A stretch of 64,000 nucleotides of DNA from Persicobacter sp. CCB-QB2 (GTDB lineage Bacteria > Bacteroidota > Bacteroidia > Cytophagales > Cyclobacteriaceae): the NCBI RefSeq assembly GCF_001274635.1, contig NZ_LBGV01000001.1, positions 3,100,001 through 3,164,000 on the forward strand, given 5' to 3'. Below the pieces are notes generated by a model. That model was not told the origin of the DNA, made no database searches, and saw only the letters and a list, made by a program, of their open reading frames with translations. Shown in pieces: positions 63,367 to 64,000 of the stretch (its first letter is position 1; each line of letters opens with the position of its first letter). Made by a program: the position numbers and the translations under genes.

Positions 63367-64000
63367 ATGACAGATAAACTCGAGGCAATAAAAGCTCGCT
63401 ACGAGGAAGTTGGGCAACTTTTAGTTCAGCCTGACATTGCTTCTGATATGAAACAATTCACCAAGCTCACCAAAGAATTCAAGGATTTGGAAAAGGTGGT
63501 GAATAAATACGAAGAATACCAGAACGTTCAAAAAGGAATAGAGGATGCCAAAAGCATTTTAGCCACTGAAAAAGACGAAGATTATCGTGAAATGGCTAAA
63601 ATGGAATTGGATGAACTGGAACCTCAGATTAGTCCATTGGAAGAGGAGTTAAAAGAACTGCTGATCCCTAAAGACCCTAATGATTCCAAAGATGGTATTT
63701 TGGAAATTCGCGCAGGAACCGGTGGAGATGAAGCCTCTATCTTTGCTGGAGATTTATTCCGAATGTACCAGAGATTCGCGGAGAAACAGGGCTGGAAATT
63801 CTCGGTAATGAGTGCCACAGAAGGTACGGTAGGTGGTTTTAAAGAAATTATTGCCTCCGTTTCCGGTGAGGATGTTTACGGTAAACTGAAATTTGAATCC
63901 GGTGTTCACCGTGTTCAGCGTGTTCCGGCCACTGAAACCCAGGGAAGAGTACATACTTCTGCTGCTACGGTGGCGATGATGCCTGAGGCCGAAGATGTGG
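63367..64000 (+). CDS. prfA: Peptide chain release factor 1 (partial, runs off the window)
   Basis: 211 codons from the ATG at 63367 to the window edge. The N-terminal coiled domain ([19 protein letters not shown]) and the start of the catalytic-side domain ([38 protein letters not shown]) match RF1. The GGQ loop and the PxT stop-codon motif lie beyond or at the end of the window and were not seen. Ends translation at UAA and UAG. Confidence 0.95.
   Translation, partial: MTDKLEAIKARYEEVGQLLVQPDIASDMKQFTKLTKEFKDLEKVVNKYEEYQNVQKGIEDAKSILATEKDEDYREMAKMELDELEPQISPLEEELKELLIPKDPNDSKDGILEIRAGTGGDEASIFAGDLFRMYQRFAEKQGWKFSVMSATEGTVGGFKEIIASVSGEDVYGKLKFESGVHRVQRVPATETQGRVHTSAATVAMMPEAEDV

Overview
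The window is a stretch of Bacteroidota chromosome, most likely from a Cytophagales-type gliding bacterium. Supporting signs are the gliding lipoproteins GldB and GldD with GldE in the order ssb-gldE-gldD, TANNTTTG promoter boxes, many lipoproteins with relaxed lipoboxes, the rng / HU / mutY neighbourhood, and the cytochrome c nitrite reductase set nrfHA with ResB/CcsA maturation proteins. No rRNA, tRNA, CRISPR array, transposase or phage gene was found. No database search could be run, so family names rest on recognised motifs.

Layout. 0-4.3 kb: a stress-response flavoured block with a partial HxlR regulator, a VOC glyoxalase-like protein, a lipoprotein fusing a Yellow/MRJP propeller to a DJ-1 domain, then a SigZ-type ECF sigma factor with a Cys-rich tail and a metallothionein-like protein of five CxCxC units. 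4.7-10.4 kb (minus): nrfH, nrfA, resB-like, ccsA, porin. 10.9-19.5 kb: gldB, a degenerate asparagine-synthetase homologue, nth, a frameshifted surface-antigen barrel, a GAF/PAS protein and a leucine-rich-repeat lipoprotein. 19.8-27.5 kb: M20 dipeptidase, dsbD, outer-membrane proteins and a YwqK-like lipoprotein. 27.5-37.2 kb: rng, a 29-residue COX24-like protein, a TPR protein, HU, mutY, ssb, gldE, gldD and a recG split by a G-run frameshift. 37-48 kb: an MpaB/Lcp-type oxygenase, aldo/keto reductase, a second GAF protein, gpmI, nadC, a candidate structured RNA and recX. 47.8-49.4 kb: cruF next to a CarH-like B12/MerR regulator. 50.5 kb: a cluster of DnaA boxes. 52-64 kb: hemA, spoVR-yeaH-prkA, a K+ channel, an epimerase, an AraC regulator, a YfiR-like protein and the start of prfA.

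The most unusual features are these. (1) A family of at least 11 dispersed intergenic elements of about 175-230 bp bounded by TTAACCCG...CGGGTTAA inverted repeats, MITE-like, with TTAA at nearly every end; removing one of them rejoins a split small ORF. (2) Seven DnaA boxes in 195 intergenic bases, a candidate replication origin or DnaA titration site. (3) A sigma factor / metallothionein module sharing a bipartite motif at identical spacing, with a metallothionein reading frame that continues for four more cysteines past its stop. (4) An intergenic RNA-like three-way junction at 47.05-47.16 kb. (5) Several homopolymer or nonsense disruptions (recG, the surface-antigen barrel, an outer-membrane protein, the GAF protein start) that are either slippage switches, decay or sequencing errors.
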